From Actinoplanes campanulatus (GTDB taxonomy: Bacteria > Actinomycetota > Actinomycetes > Mycobacteriales > Micromonosporaceae), in contig NZ_BMPW01000001.1 in NCBI RefSeq assembly GCF_014647795.1, forward strand, positions 1 through 64,000: a stretch of 64,000 bases of DNA, in the 5' to 3' direction. The position numbers and the translations under genes were made by a program. Position 1 is the first letter of the stretch, and the number at the start of each line of letters is the position of its first letter. Under the pieces are notes generated by a model. The model saw only the letters and a program-made list of their open reading frames with translations. It was not told the origin of the DNA and made no database searches. This document shows positions 16,902 through 24,401 of the stretch, in pieces.

Positions 16902-17048
16902 ATGCCTGATGTGCTGAGCAAGGCGGAGACCGAGCCGGAGGAGGATCCGGCCCGGTTCAACCGGCGGCGGCTGGTTCGCTGGCTGGCGATCCTGACCATC
17001 GGCACGCTGACGATGGTCGCCTGCTGGCAGGACCCGCTCTACCCCTGA
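16902..17048 (+). CDS. Small single-helix membrane protein, 48 aa
   Basis: The ORF runs ATG to TGA with GGGAGAGG a few nt upstream. It encodes an acidic head (SKAETEPEEDPARF), a basic NRRRLVRW stretch and one membrane helix (LAILTIGTLTMVAC) ending WQDPLYP. It begins 26 nt after the secreted protein gene on the same strand and overlaps the convergent adenosine deaminase stop by 10 nt. Function unknown. It may be an accessory to the secreted protein. Confidence 0.65.
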   Translation: MPDVLSKAETEPEEDPARFNRRRLVRWLAILTIGTLTMVACWQDPLYP

Positions 17049-18061
17049 GCCGCCTGGTAGGCGTCGATCTCGGCGAGCAGGGCGGCCTTCCCGTCGCCGG
17101 GCCGGAAGCTGTGCCGGACCGCGGCGCGGGCCAGGTCGGCCACACCGGCGGCGTCCAGGCCGAGCAGCCGGGCGGCGGTGGCGTACTCCTGCTCCAGTGT
17201 GGTGCCGAACATGGGCGGGTCGTCCGAGTTCACGCTGACCGGCACGCCGGCCGCCACCAGGGTGGTGATCGGGTGCTGGTCGAGGTCGGCGACCGCCCGG
17301 GTGCGCAGGTTGGAGGTCGGGCAGACCTCGAGCGGGATGCCGTTCTCGGCGAGGTGGGCCATCAGACGCTCGTCCTGGGCGGCCGCGATGCCGTGCCCGA
17401 TCCGTTCGGCGCCGAGCTCGCGCAGCGCGTCCCAGATGGTTTCCGGGCCGGTGGTCTCGCCGGCGTGCGGCACGCTGTGCAGGCCGGCCGCGCGGGCCTG
17501 GTCGAAGTACGGCTTGAACTGCGGCCGTGGCACCCCGATCTCCGGGCCGCCCAGCCCGAAGCTGACCAGGCCGTCGGGCCGCTCGTCGAGGGCGACCCGC
17601 AGGGTCTCCTCGGCCGCGGGCAGGCCGGCCTCCCCCGGGATGTCGAAGCACCACCGCAGGTCCACTCCGAAGTCCCGGGCGGCGCCGGAGCGGGCGTCCT
17701 CGATCGCCTCGCAGAACGCTTTCGCCGGGATGCCCCGCCGCACGCTGGAGTACGGCGTGACGGTCAGTTCCGCGTACCGGACGTTCTGCCGGCCCAGCTC
17801 GCGCCCGATCTCGTAGGTGAGCAGCCGGACGTCCTCGTCGTCGCGGATCAGGTCGACCACGCTCAGGTAGATCTCGATGAAGTGCGCGAAGTCCCGGAAC
17901 TCGAAGTACTCGGCCAGCCGTGCCGGGTCGGCCGGGACCGGAGAGGTGCCCTCGTGGCGGGCGGCCAGCTCGGCGACGATCCGCGGCGACGCCGAGCCGA
18001 CGTGGTGGACGTGCAGCTCGGCCTTGGGCAGGCCGGCGATGAACGACGTCAGGTCGGTCAA
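17039..18061 (-). CDS. add: Adenosine deaminase
   Basis: This 340-aa protein should deaminate adenosine or deoxyadenosine to inosine in the cytosol. The zinc ligands are H17 and H19 in ELHVHH, the histidine in PHAGE and the aspartate in VNSDDPP. The RIGHG motif is present. The HxHH form, in place of the common HxHL, also occurs in Streptomyces-type members. The start is TTG, supported by an AGGGGG box about 10 nt upstream and by family length. It is separated by 12 nt from the Tam-like gene upstream on the same strand, so the two probably form one transcript. A related aminodeoxyfutalosine or adenine deaminase activity is the alternative. Confidence 0.92.
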   Translation of the reverse strand: MTDLTSFIAGLPKAELHVHHVGSASPRIVAELAARHEGTSPVPADPARLAEYFEFRDFAHFIEIYLSVVDLIRDDEDVRLLTYEIGRELGRQNVRYAELTVTPYSSVRRGIPAKAFCEAIEDARSGAARDFGVDLRWCFDIPGEAGLPAAEETLRVALDERPDGLVSFGLGGPEIGVPRPQFKPYFDQARAAGLHSVPHAGETTGPETIWDALRELGAERIGHGIAAAQDERLMAHLAENGIPLEVCPTSNLRTRAVADLDQHPITTLVAAGVPVSVNSDDPPMFGTTLEQEYATAARLLGLDAAGVADLARAAVRHSFRPGDGKAALLAEIDAYQAAQG

Positions 18062-18073
18062 GGAAGGTTCCCC

Positions 18074-18814
18074 CTAAATAGAAGCCACCACGAAGATACG
18101 GCGGAAGGGGAGGGCCACGAGGCCGTGCCGCTCCGGATACGCCTCGATGAGCCGCTCCGAGAATGCGGCCCGGAACGCCGCCCAGCCGGCGTCGTCGAGC
18201 GCGGCCCGGACCGGCCGCAACGCGGTGCCCTCCATCCAGCGCAGCACCGGATGCTCCTCCGGGGTGGCCGGCAGCAGGTGCACGTAGGTGGTCTCCCAGG
18301 CGTCCACGACGGCGCCCGCGGCGGTCAGCAGCTCGGCGTAGCCCGCCGCGTCGTAGACCGGATCTGATCGGAGCTCGACCGGCGACAGCTCGCGCGCCGC
18401 ACGGTGGCCCGGGCTGTCGAAGTTGCCCGGCACCTGCATCGCCAGCCAGGCGCCGGACGGCAGCTCGCGCGCCCAGCGGGCGAGCATCTCCGGGTGTCCC
18501 GGCACCCACTGCAGGGCGGCGTTGGTGACCACGACGTCGGTGTCCGGATCGGGCCGCCAGTCGCTGATGTCGGCGAGCCGGAACTCGACCGGGCCGGGCT
18601 CGGCGGCCGCCTTGGCGATCATCTCGGGTGACGAGTCGAGACCGGTGACCCGGGCGTCCGGCCAGCGTTCGGCGAGCGTACGGGTCAGCTCACCGGGCCC
18701 GCAGCCGAGGTCGGCGACGGCACGCGGGCGGTCGGCGCCGATCCGCCCGACGAGGTCGAAGAACGGGCGCGAGCGCTCGGCGCCGAACCGGCGGTAGACA
18801 GCGGGATCCCACAT
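18074..18814 (-). CDS. tam: Trans-aconitate 2-methyltransferase-like SAM methyltransferase
   Basis: This 246-aa class I methyltransferase has the SAM-binding loop VADLGCGPGELTRTL and the acidic strand-end VTGLDSSPEMI. The NAALQWVPGH and VQVPGNFDSPGHRAARELS-like segments are characteristic of Tam. Tam methylates trans-aconitate, an inhibitor of aconitase, at the carboxyl group. The ATG giving MWDPAVYRRF is preferred because GGAGGTC lies 3 nt before it; a TTG four codons upstream is less likely. It is divergent from the aldo/keto reductase and precedes adenosine deaminase on the same strand. Confidence 0.88.
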   Translation of the reverse strand: MWDPAVYRRFGAERSRPFFDLVGRIGADRPRAVADLGCGPGELTRTLAERWPDARVTGLDSSPEMIAKAAAEPGPVEFRLADISDWRPDPDTDVVVTNAALQWVPGHPEMLARWARELPSGAWLAMQVPGNFDSPGHRAARELSPVELRSDPVYDAAGYAELLTAAGAVVDAWETTYVHLLPATPEEHPVLRWMEGTALRPVRAALDDAGWAAFRAAFSERLIEAYPERHGLVALPFRRIFVVASI

Positions 18815-18878
18815 ACCGACCTCCAAAACCGTACGTACGTCTTGTTTGACGCTAACAGACGAGCGGTAGTGTCACGAC

Positions 18879-19856
18879 GTGGAAAATCGAAGCTTTCGCA
18901 AGCTGGGGCGCACGGTCGGCGTGGTCGGCCTCGGCGCCTGGCAGCTCGGAGCCGACTGGGGCCAGGTCAGCGAGGCCGACGCGCACGCGACCCTGCAGGC
19001 CGCCGTGGACGCCGGTGTCACCTTCATCGACACCGCGGATGTGTACGGTGACGGCCGCAGCGAGCAGATCATCGGCTCGTTCCTGAAGGACCGCCCGGGC
19101 CTGACCGTCTTCACCAAGATGGGCCGCCGCCTGCCGCAGGAGCCGGGCAACTACCACCTGGACAACTTCCGGGCCTGGACCGACCGGTCCCGCGCCAACC
19201 TCGGCGTGGACACCCTCGACCTGGTGCAGCTGCACTGCCCGCCGACTCCGGTCTACTCCTCGGACGCGGTGTTCGACGCGCTCGACACCCTGGTCGAGGA
19301 GAAGCGCATCGCGGCGTACGGGGTGAGCGTCGAGCGGGTCGAGGAGGCGCTCACCGCGATCGCCCGGCCCGGTGTGGCCAGCGTCCAGATCATCCTCAAC
19401 GCGTTCCGCCTGAAGCCGCTGGAGCGGGTGCTGCCGGCCGCCGCGGAGGCCGGGGTGGGCATCATCGCCCGGGTCCCGCTGGCCAGCGGGCTGCTCTCCG
19501 GGCGCTACGACGAGAGCACCACGTTCGGCGCCGACGACCACCGCAACTACAACCGGCACGGCGAGGCGTTCGACGTCGGCGAGACGTTCTCCGGGGTGGA
19601 CTTCCGTACCGGGCTGGAGGCGGTGGGCCGACTGCGCCCGCTGGTTCCGGCCGGCGTCACGATGGCGCAATTCGCGCTCCGCTGGATCATCGATCAGCCG
19701 GCCGTGACGGTGGTGATCCCGGGCGCCCGCAACCCGGAACAGGCACGGGCGAACGCGGCCGCCGCGGATGTCCCGGCCCTCTCGCCGGAAACCGGAGAAA
19801 TGATCAACACCGTCTACGATGAGTTGATTCGCCCGCAGGTGCACGACAAATGGTGA
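18879..19856 (+). CDS. Aldo/keto reductase
   Basis: This 325-aa NADPH-dependent TIM-barrel oxidoreductase has the catalytic tetrad D51, Y56 (DTADVYG), K80 (VFTKMG) and H119 (LVQLHCP). The C-terminal cofactor segment VTVVIPGARNPEQARAN is intact. It reduces aldehydes or ketones; the substrate is unknown. The GTG start lies about 7 nt after a weak -10-like TAGTGT with TTGACG further upstream, so the mRNA may be leaderless, although the 15-nt spacer is short. The next small membrane-protein gene overlaps its stop by 7 nt. Confidence 0.92.
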   Translation: MENRSFRKLGRTVGVVGLGAWQLGADWGQVSEADAHATLQAAVDAGVTFIDTADVYGDGRSEQIIGSFLKDRPGLTVFTKMGRRLPQEPGNYHLDNFRAWTDRSRANLGVDTLDLVQLHCPPTPVYSSDAVFDALDTLVEEKRIAAYGVSVERVEEALTAIARPGVASVQIILNAFRLKPLERVLPAAAEAGVGIIARVPLASGLLSGRYDESTTFGADDHRNYNRHGEAFDVGETFSGVDFRTGLEAVGRLRPLVPAGVTMAQFALRWIIDQPAVTVVIPGARNPEQARANAAAADVPALSPETGEMINTVYDELIRPQVHDKW

Positions 19857-20089
19857 ACAATGAAACCGAGAGGCCGCGGTTGCGGGGCTGGCTCGCCATG
19901 TCCTTGGGCCTGGTCGCGATCGTGCTGGGTGGAGTGTGGACACTCCAGGGGCTGGACGTGCTGCCCTACAGCGCGATGAGCGGCCAGACGGTGTGGGCCG
20001 TCGTCGGCGGTGGCCTGATCATGGCCGGGCTTTTGCTGATCGCCGTCGGGATGCGCCGGCGGTCCAGTGCGCAGAAGCCCGTCCGGTAG
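19850..20089 (+). CDS. Small two-helix membrane protein, 79 aa
   Basis: Two hydrophobic helices (LAMSLGLVAIVLGGVWTLQG and VWAVVGGGLIMAGLLLIAVG) are joined by a short loop and end in RRRSSAQKPVR. The ATG sits inside the last codons of the aldo/keto reductase gene, so the two are translationally coupled. A terminator hairpin follows. Similar small proteins occur widely in actinomycetes. Function unknown. Confidence 0.75.
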   Translation: MVNNETERPRLRGWLAMSLGLVAIVLGGVWTLQGLDVLPYSAMSGQTVWAVVGGGLIMAGLLLIAVGMRRRSSAQKPVR

Positions 20090-20105
20090 TGCGGTGACGA
20101 AAGAG

Positions 20106-20136
20106 GCCCCGCAACCTCGATGAGGGTGCGGGGCCA
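20106..20136 (+). terminator. Hairpin terminator after the aldo/keto reductase operon
   Basis: GGCCCCGCAACCTC and GAGGGTGCGGGGCC form a 14-bp stem with one mismatch and a 3-nt loop, 17 nt after the stop. It may also end cold-shock transcripts from the opposite strand. Confidence 0.75.
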
Positions 20137-20196
20137 CGGTCGGGCCGGCCTCCGCCAGGCGGCCGGCGAGCCGGTCTCACGACCGGCGGATTAGTC

Positions 20197-20400
20197 TCAG
20201 AGCGGGCGAACCTGCTCCGCCTGCGGGCCCTTCTGGCCCTGGGCGATCTCGAACTCCACCCGCTGGTTCTCTTCCAGAGTGCGGTAGCCGCTCGTCTGGA
20301 TGGCCGAGAAGTGGACGAACACGTCAGCACCCCCGCCGTCGACGGTGATGAAGCCGAAGCCCTTGTCTGCGTTGAACCACTTCACGGTTCCTTGCGCCAT
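20197..20400 (-). CDS. Cold shock protein (CspA family)
   Basis: This 67-aa single-domain RNA chaperone has the RNP1-like KGFGFITV and RNP2-like VFVHFSAI motifs on the beta-barrel face that binds single-stranded RNA and [13 protein letters not shown] is the standard actinobacterial start. AAGGAG lies 8 nt before the ATG. It is monocistronic, with a long upstream gap (about 280 nt) and a hairpin beyond its stop. Confidence 0.96.
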   Translation of the reverse strand: MAQGTVKWFNADKGFGFITVDGGGADVFVHFSAIQTSGYRTLEENQRVEFEIAQGQKGPQAEQVRPL

Positions 20401-20678
20401 GCTGAACTCTCCTTCTGAAAATGCCGGCCCGCCCAACCGCGGCAGCGCGGGGCCGATGACCGTTTTCGAGCAGCGGTACCGCGAGGCGGCCTTTCAGGAG
20501 GACGTCCCATCCGCCCGACCTCGTGACATCTACCGACCCACCCGGGATGGGGCCGGCGTCTCGCGGTCAAGCGGAAGCAGCGAACCACGTACGCAAAAAC
20601 TGGCCACACTGTACCCGAAAATCGGCCGGTAAAGCTCCCCCTCGTAAGAATCCAATAATGGGTGACCGATATGGAAAA
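20401..20678. other. Gene-free leader/promoter region of the cold shock gene
   Basis: Reading frames here have no plausible start signals or recognisable product. On the minus strand the region would hold the cold-shock promoter and a long 5' leader, the usual arrangement for CspA-type genes whose leaders fold in a temperature-dependent way. I see no clear riboswitch. Confidence 0.45.
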
Positions 20679-20723
20679 GGCCCCCCACTTCTTCCCGTCG
20701 AAGCGGGAACGAACCGGGGGGCC
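20679..20723 (-). terminator. Strong rho-independent terminator of the envelope cluster
   Basis: GGCCCCCC (20679-20686) pairs with GGGGGGCC (20716-20723). Inside it a second stem (TTCCCG with CGGGAA) forms. On the minus strand it is followed by CTTTTCC, giving a T-tract, about 30 nt after the DUF4235 stop. This is the clearest intrinsic terminator in the window. Confidence 0.88.
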
Positions 20724-20753
20724 GGCAAGACTCCTGTCTATACAGAAGATGAT

Positions 20754-21026
20754 CTAGTCGGGCCAGGTTCCGGTGAGTTTCTCGGTGCCGATCGCGCCGC
20801 CACGGTGGACCGCCGCCTTCACCACCGCGAAGATCGCGCCCTGCAACGCGGCGGCCGCGAGGATCTCGCCCCAGCCACGTTCCGGGTCACCGGCATCGGG
20901 GGCGTCGTCATCACCGGAGACCAGTTTCCAGGCCTCCTTGAAGAGGAGGCCGGCCAGCGCTCCGGCCGCGACACCCAAAGCCACGTTCACCGGCTTGAGG
21001 GCGACCTTCTTCAGCTTTCCCGCCAT
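20754..21026 (-). CDS. DUF4235 membrane protein
   Basis: This 90-aa protein has two short hydrophobic segments (LGVAAGALAGLLF and ILAAAALQGAIFAVV) separated by an acidic loop with DDDAPDAGDPERGW. The pattern, with KP near the N-terminus and a terminal AVHRGGA region, is that of DUF4235, found in actinobacteria beside DUF3618 and holin-like genes. Its ATG overlaps the DUF3618 stop by one base. It is the last gene before the terminator. Function unknown; an envelope role is inferred. Confidence 0.85.
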   Translation of the reverse strand: MAGKLKKVALKPVNVALGVAAGALAGLLFKEAWKLVSGDDDAPDAGDPERGWGEILAAAALQGAIFAVVKAAVHRGGAIGTEKLTGTWPD

Positions 21027-21418
21027 CAGCGCCTCCCTCGGACGATCAGCACGATACCGGCCATCGCGGCCAATCCGGCGATCGTCAGCACGGCCGGCCA
21101 GGGATTGGCGCGCACCCGGGAACCGGCGCGATATGCGAGATCGCGCTTATCGGCCTCCCGGATCCGGACAGCCGTGCCGTTCGCCGCCTCCCGGACCCGG
21201 CCGGTCATCATGGCCGCCCGGGATCGCACCCGCTCCTTCGTCTCGGCGACCTGCTCGCGGGCGCGGGCCTTCACGTCCACGCGTGCGGCCAGCGCCTGCA
21301 CCGTCTCACCGAGGTCGGATCGGGTCTGCCTGATCTCCTCCCGCAGCGCCACCAGATCCGGCTTGGCCGCAGAACCGTTGATTTCACTGCTGGATGATTC
21401 GCTCGCAAGCTCGCTCAT
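21026..21418 (-). CDS. DUF3618 family membrane protein
   Basis: This 130-aa protein has the DUF3618 core LREEIRQTRSDLGETVQAL, a predicted coiled or amphipathic middle rich in Ala and Arg, and one C-terminal membrane helix (AVLTIAGLAAMAGIVLIV) ending in RGRR. It overlaps the start of DUF4235 and the stop of the holin-like gene, so the three are coupled. The family is restricted largely to actinobacteria and is of unknown function. Confidence 0.88.
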   Translation of the reverse strand: MSELASESSSSEINGSAAKPDLVALREEIRQTRSDLGETVQALAARVDVKARAREQVAETKERVRSRAAMMTGRVREAANGTAVRIREADKRDLAYRAGSRVRANPWPAVLTIAGLAAMAGIVLIVRGRR

Positions 21419-21825
21419 GCCCGGCTTCGCTCCTTGACCGCGTGTTTCACTTCGTCGACATCGGCCTTGACACTCTCGATCGCGGCCAGGGGTTCCGGCG
21501 GGACGGCCCGGTGCATCTGCTTGCGGCCCAGCAGCGCGAGCACACCGGCGACCGCGAAGAGCACCACGGACACGATGAGCGCGGCCGACCAGAGCGGCAG
21601 GACCAGGGCCAGTGCGATGATCGAGGTCGCAACCAGGGCGCCCACGCCGTACCCGGCCAGCACGCCCGCGCCGCCGAACAGGCCGGCGCCGATCCCGGCG
21701 TGCTTGCCCTTCTCCGCCAGTTCCGCCTTGGCCAGCGCCAGTTCGTCGCGCACCAGGCGGCTGACCTGTTCACTGGCCCTCTGGACCAGTTCCGCGGTGG
21801 AGTGCTCGGTGATCGACCGGGTCAT
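21415..21825 (-). CDS. Holin-like membrane protein (Phage_holin_3_6 family)
   Basis: This 136-aa protein has an N-terminal amphipathic part (RASEQVSRLVRDELALAKAE), two membrane helices and a charged C-terminus ending in VKADVDEVKHAVKERSRA. This matches the chromosomal holin-X/phage_holin_3_6 family, which in actinobacteria is not tied to phages but to envelope clusters with DUF3618. The ATG is the first of the three overlapping genes. There are no phage genes nearby. Function unknown. Confidence 0.85.
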   Translation of the reverse strand: MTRSITEHSTAELVQRASEQVSRLVRDELALAKAELAEKGKHAGIGAGLFGGAGVLAGYGVGALVATSIIALALVLPLWSAALIVSVVLFAVAGVLALLGRKQMHRAVPPEPLAAIESVKADVDEVKHAVKERSRA

Positions 21826-21917
21826 CGCGTCCCCCCTTCATCCCGTATGTGAGCGGTGTATGCCCTCGTCCCCGCCCCCTCAATCCTCGCGGTCCGGGGC
21901 AACCGGGACCGGCCCTT

Positions 21918-23087
21918 TCACTCCTTCCGCTCCGAAGCGGCCGGAACCGGCCCGCCGAACACCACCCCGCGGGTGTCGCCGTCCAGCCCACCGCTGAACA
22001 CCCGGGCCGCGTCGGACGACGGGCCGGGACCGGCATGGCCGCCCACCCGGACCGGCTCGGGCGCCACCGCCTCCACCTCGGCGCGCAACCGCGGCAGCGC
22101 GGCCCGCTGGTGCTGCCAGATCCAGCCGACCAGCCGCTCCCGGACCAGGCAGCGCAGGTCCCAGAGCGCGGCCGCGTCGTTGGCGCTGACCAGCGCGCGC
22201 AGCCGGACCCGGCCGTCGGTCGCCTCGGTGATCTGGAGTACGCAGACCCGGCCGTCCCACAGTTCGCTGCTCTCGCAGACCCGCTGCAACTCGCCCCGGA
22301 CCGGCTCGACCGGGGTGGACCAGTCCACGTCGATCTCGGCCGTGCCGAGCACCGCCGACCCGGTACGCGTCCAGTTCTGGAACGGTTTGGTGGTGAAGTA
22401 CGAGGTAGGCAGGATCAGCCGGCGGTCGTCCCAGACCTGCACCACCACGTAGGTGAGGGTGATCTCCTCGATCCGGCCCCACTCCTGCTCCACCACGACC
22501 ACGTCGTCGACCCGGATCGCGTCGCTGAACGCCAGTTGCATGCCGGCGAACATGTTGCCCAGGGTGCTCTGCGCGGCCAGCGCCGCCACCACGGTGATCA
22601 GCCCGGCGGTACCCAGCACGCTGGCGCCGAGCGCGCGGACGGCCGGGAAGGTCATCAACATGACGCCGGCGGTCAGCACCACGATGCCGGCCACGGTCAC
22701 CCGGCGCAACATCACCACCTGGGTCTTGATCCGCCGGCGCCTGCGGTTGTCCGGCACGTCGGTACGCCACCGGGCCAGCGTCATGTCCTCCAGCACCAGC
22801 AGCATGGCGCCGACCAGCCAGGCGAACCCGGCGATGCAGCACAGCACGAGCGCGTGCATCACCCCGGAGCGACCGGGGAAGTCGCCGGCCCAGATCCGGA
22901 TCGCCTGCTGCACCGCCAGCAGCGTGACGCTGATCAGGAACGGCCGGTGCAGTTTCCGCGCCAGGTCGGCGGCGAGCGGGGACCTCCGGCCGAGCCGCAG
23001 CGTCACCCGGTGGACGGTCTCGACGAACAGGAGCGCCACGGCCGCCGCCCCCACGGCGGCCGGTAGAGCGGTCATCACACTGGTCAC
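21918..23087 (-). CDS. Mechanosensitive ion channel, MscS family
   Basis: This 389-aa protein has four or five membrane helices, then the pore-lining helix and beta domain (GLITVVAALAAQSTLGNMFAG and DAIRVDDVVVVEQEWGRIEEI), and a cytoplasmic alpha/beta tail. MscS channels release solutes when turgor rises. GTG at 23087 is chosen because GGAGGG precedes it by 6 nt; another GTG lies five codons upstream. A glycine/proline-rich C-terminus (about residues 350-389) is extra. It lies just upstream of the holin/DUF3618/DUF4235 set on the same strand. Confidence 0.9.
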   Translation of the reverse strand: MTSVMTALPAAVGAAAVALLFVETVHRVTLRLGRRSPLAADLARKLHRPFLISVTLLAVQQAIRIWAGDFPGRSGVMHALVLCCIAGFAWLVGAMLLVLEDMTLARWRTDVPDNRRRRRIKTQVVMLRRVTVAGIVVLTAGVMLMTFPAVRALGASVLGTAGLITVVAALAAQSTLGNMFAGMQLAFSDAIRVDDVVVVEQEWGRIEEITLTYVVVQVWDDRRLILPTSYFTTKPFQNWTRTGSAVLGTAEIDVDWSTPVEPVRGELQRVCESSELWDGRVCVLQITEATDGRVRLRALVSANDAAALWDLRCLVRERLVGWIWQHQRAALPRLRAEVEAVAPEPVRVGGHAGPGPSSDAARVFSGGLDGDTRGVVFGGPVPAASERKE

Positions 23088-23164
23088 TGGTATTCCCTCC
23101 ACGGACGTGTTGCCTTACCCCCTCCGGGTTCGGGCACACCGGCGGAGACGGATGCCGCAGAGGG

Positions 23165-23992
23165 TCAGATCTTCCGGTAGCGGGCCTGCGCCACGCAGTA
23201 GACGCCGAAGGCCGCGATGCCCACGGCGATCAGGGCCAGCAGCCACACACCCCAGGAGTAGCCGGCCAGCGTCTTGAGCGCCGCGTCCAGGCCACGGGCC
23301 TTGTCCGGGTCGTAGTTGACGGCGGCGGTGACGAAGAGGAGACCGGCGATCGCGTACGCCGTGCCCTTGGCCATGTAGCCGGCCACACCGAGGCGGATGA
23401 TCGGCTGGCGGGTGCCGGCCGGCATCTGCTGGGTGTTGAGGTGCTTCACGAACTTGCGCTTGTAGCCGTAGACAGCCATGCCGGCGCCGACGCCGAGGAC
23501 CACCAGCCCGGCCAGCGCGACCAGCCAGCGGCCGCCCTCGGCGGACATCAGGCCGGAGGTCTTGCTCTGGTAGCTGTCACCCATCGAGGCGTTCGCGCCC
23601 TGCACGATCTTGACGGCCATCCAGGCGAGGTACGCGTACAGGACGGCCCGGACGCCGGAGAGCACCCGCTCGGCCATCGCGGTGCGGTCCCGCGGGCCGC
23701 TCTCACCGACGGCCGCTTCGAAGGCCTGCCAGATCGCCATGGCGGCCAGGCCGACGGCGATGACGATCAGCAACGTCTTGCCGAACGACTGCCCGGCGAT
23801 GGTCTGCAGGGCTCCGGACTGGTCACTGTCCTGACCGGAGCCGCCACCGAAGGCCACCTGCAACGCGATCCACGCGAACAGCAGGTGGATGATGCCGTAC
23901 CCGATGAAGCCGCCCCGGGCCAGGAACTCCAGGGGCTTGCTCTCGGCGGCTCGTGACGCGGTGTGTTTGACGTTCGAGGCTGTGGAGGACAT
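23165..23992 (-). CDS. DUF1206 membrane protein
   Basis: This 275-aa protein has six hydrophobic helices in three similar pairs, typical of DUF1206 proteins. Recurrent features are ARGGFIGYGIIHLLFAW, LSGVRAVLYAYLAW and RLGVAGYMAKGTAYAIAGL, each a glycine-containing helix after a basic residue. An ATG at MSSTASNVK is preferred to a TTG three codons upstream. It is on the same strand as the MscS gene, 77 nt away. Function unknown; the context suggests an envelope or osmotic stress role. Confidence 0.88.
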   Translation of the reverse strand: MSSTASNVKHTASRAAESKPLEFLARGGFIGYGIIHLLFAWIALQVAFGGGSGQDSDQSGALQTIAGQSFGKTLLIVIAVGLAAMAIWQAFEAAVGESGPRDRTAMAERVLSGVRAVLYAYLAWMAVKIVQGANASMGDSYQSKTSGLMSAEGGRWLVALAGLVVLGVGAGMAVYGYKRKFVKHLNTQQMPAGTRQPIIRLGVAGYMAKGTAYAIAGLLFVTAAVNYDPDKARGLDAALKTLAGYSWGVWLLALIAVGIAAFGVYCVAQARYRKI

Positions 23993-24036
23993 GCCCCCCA
24001 ATGTGACCGAGCGCGACGATCGTCAAACGTGATGCG

Positions 24037-24363
24037 TCAGCGCGACACTTCCACCTGAATCTGGTCCTGCGTCACGCTCGACAGGGTGAAGGTCAGACCG
24101 CCGGCCTCGACCGCCTGCTGTCCCTTGGTGAGCTGGATCTGCTCACCGGCGACGTCGAGGGTCACCGTGTTCTCGTCGGCGGAGACGAACTTCGCCTCCA
24201 CGCCGAGGACGTCGACGCTGGCGTTGTTCTCCCGGGCGATGGTCACGGTGCACTGGTCGAGGCCGCAGCTCACGTCGTCACCGCATCCGGTGAGTAGCGC
24301 GAGGCCGAGAGTGGCCGAGGCGAGAGCGGCGGCGATGCGGCGGCGGGGCTGAGAGATCAACAC
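24037..24363 (-). CDS. Putative lipoprotein
   Basis: The protein has a basic N-terminus (SQPRRR), a hydrophobic stretch and the lipobox LLTGC, so it should be secreted and lipid-anchored. The mature part is about 80 aa, with two further cysteines near its start (SCGLDQC) and a beta-rich, acidic body. The start is uncertain: GTG at 24363 or TTG at 24360 gives a normal signal peptide, whereas a TTG at 24390 gives a longer one. It sits between DUF1206 and the NagZ-like gene on the same strand. No known function. Confidence 0.7.
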   Translation of the reverse strand: MLISQPRRRIAAALASATLGLALLTGCGDDVSCGLDQCTVTIARENNASVDVLGVEAKFVSADENTVTLDVAGEQIQLTKGQQAVEAGGLTFTLSSVTQDQIQVEVSR

Positions 24364-24401
24364 CCTTTCAACGGTACGCGGAACGAGCAACCCCGCCTAC
24401 G

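Noticed and set aside
21415-21825. Holin-like protein as a sign of a prophage
   Set aside because: There are no lysin, structural or integrase genes near it, and it sits with DUF3618/DUF4235, a known chromosomal context.
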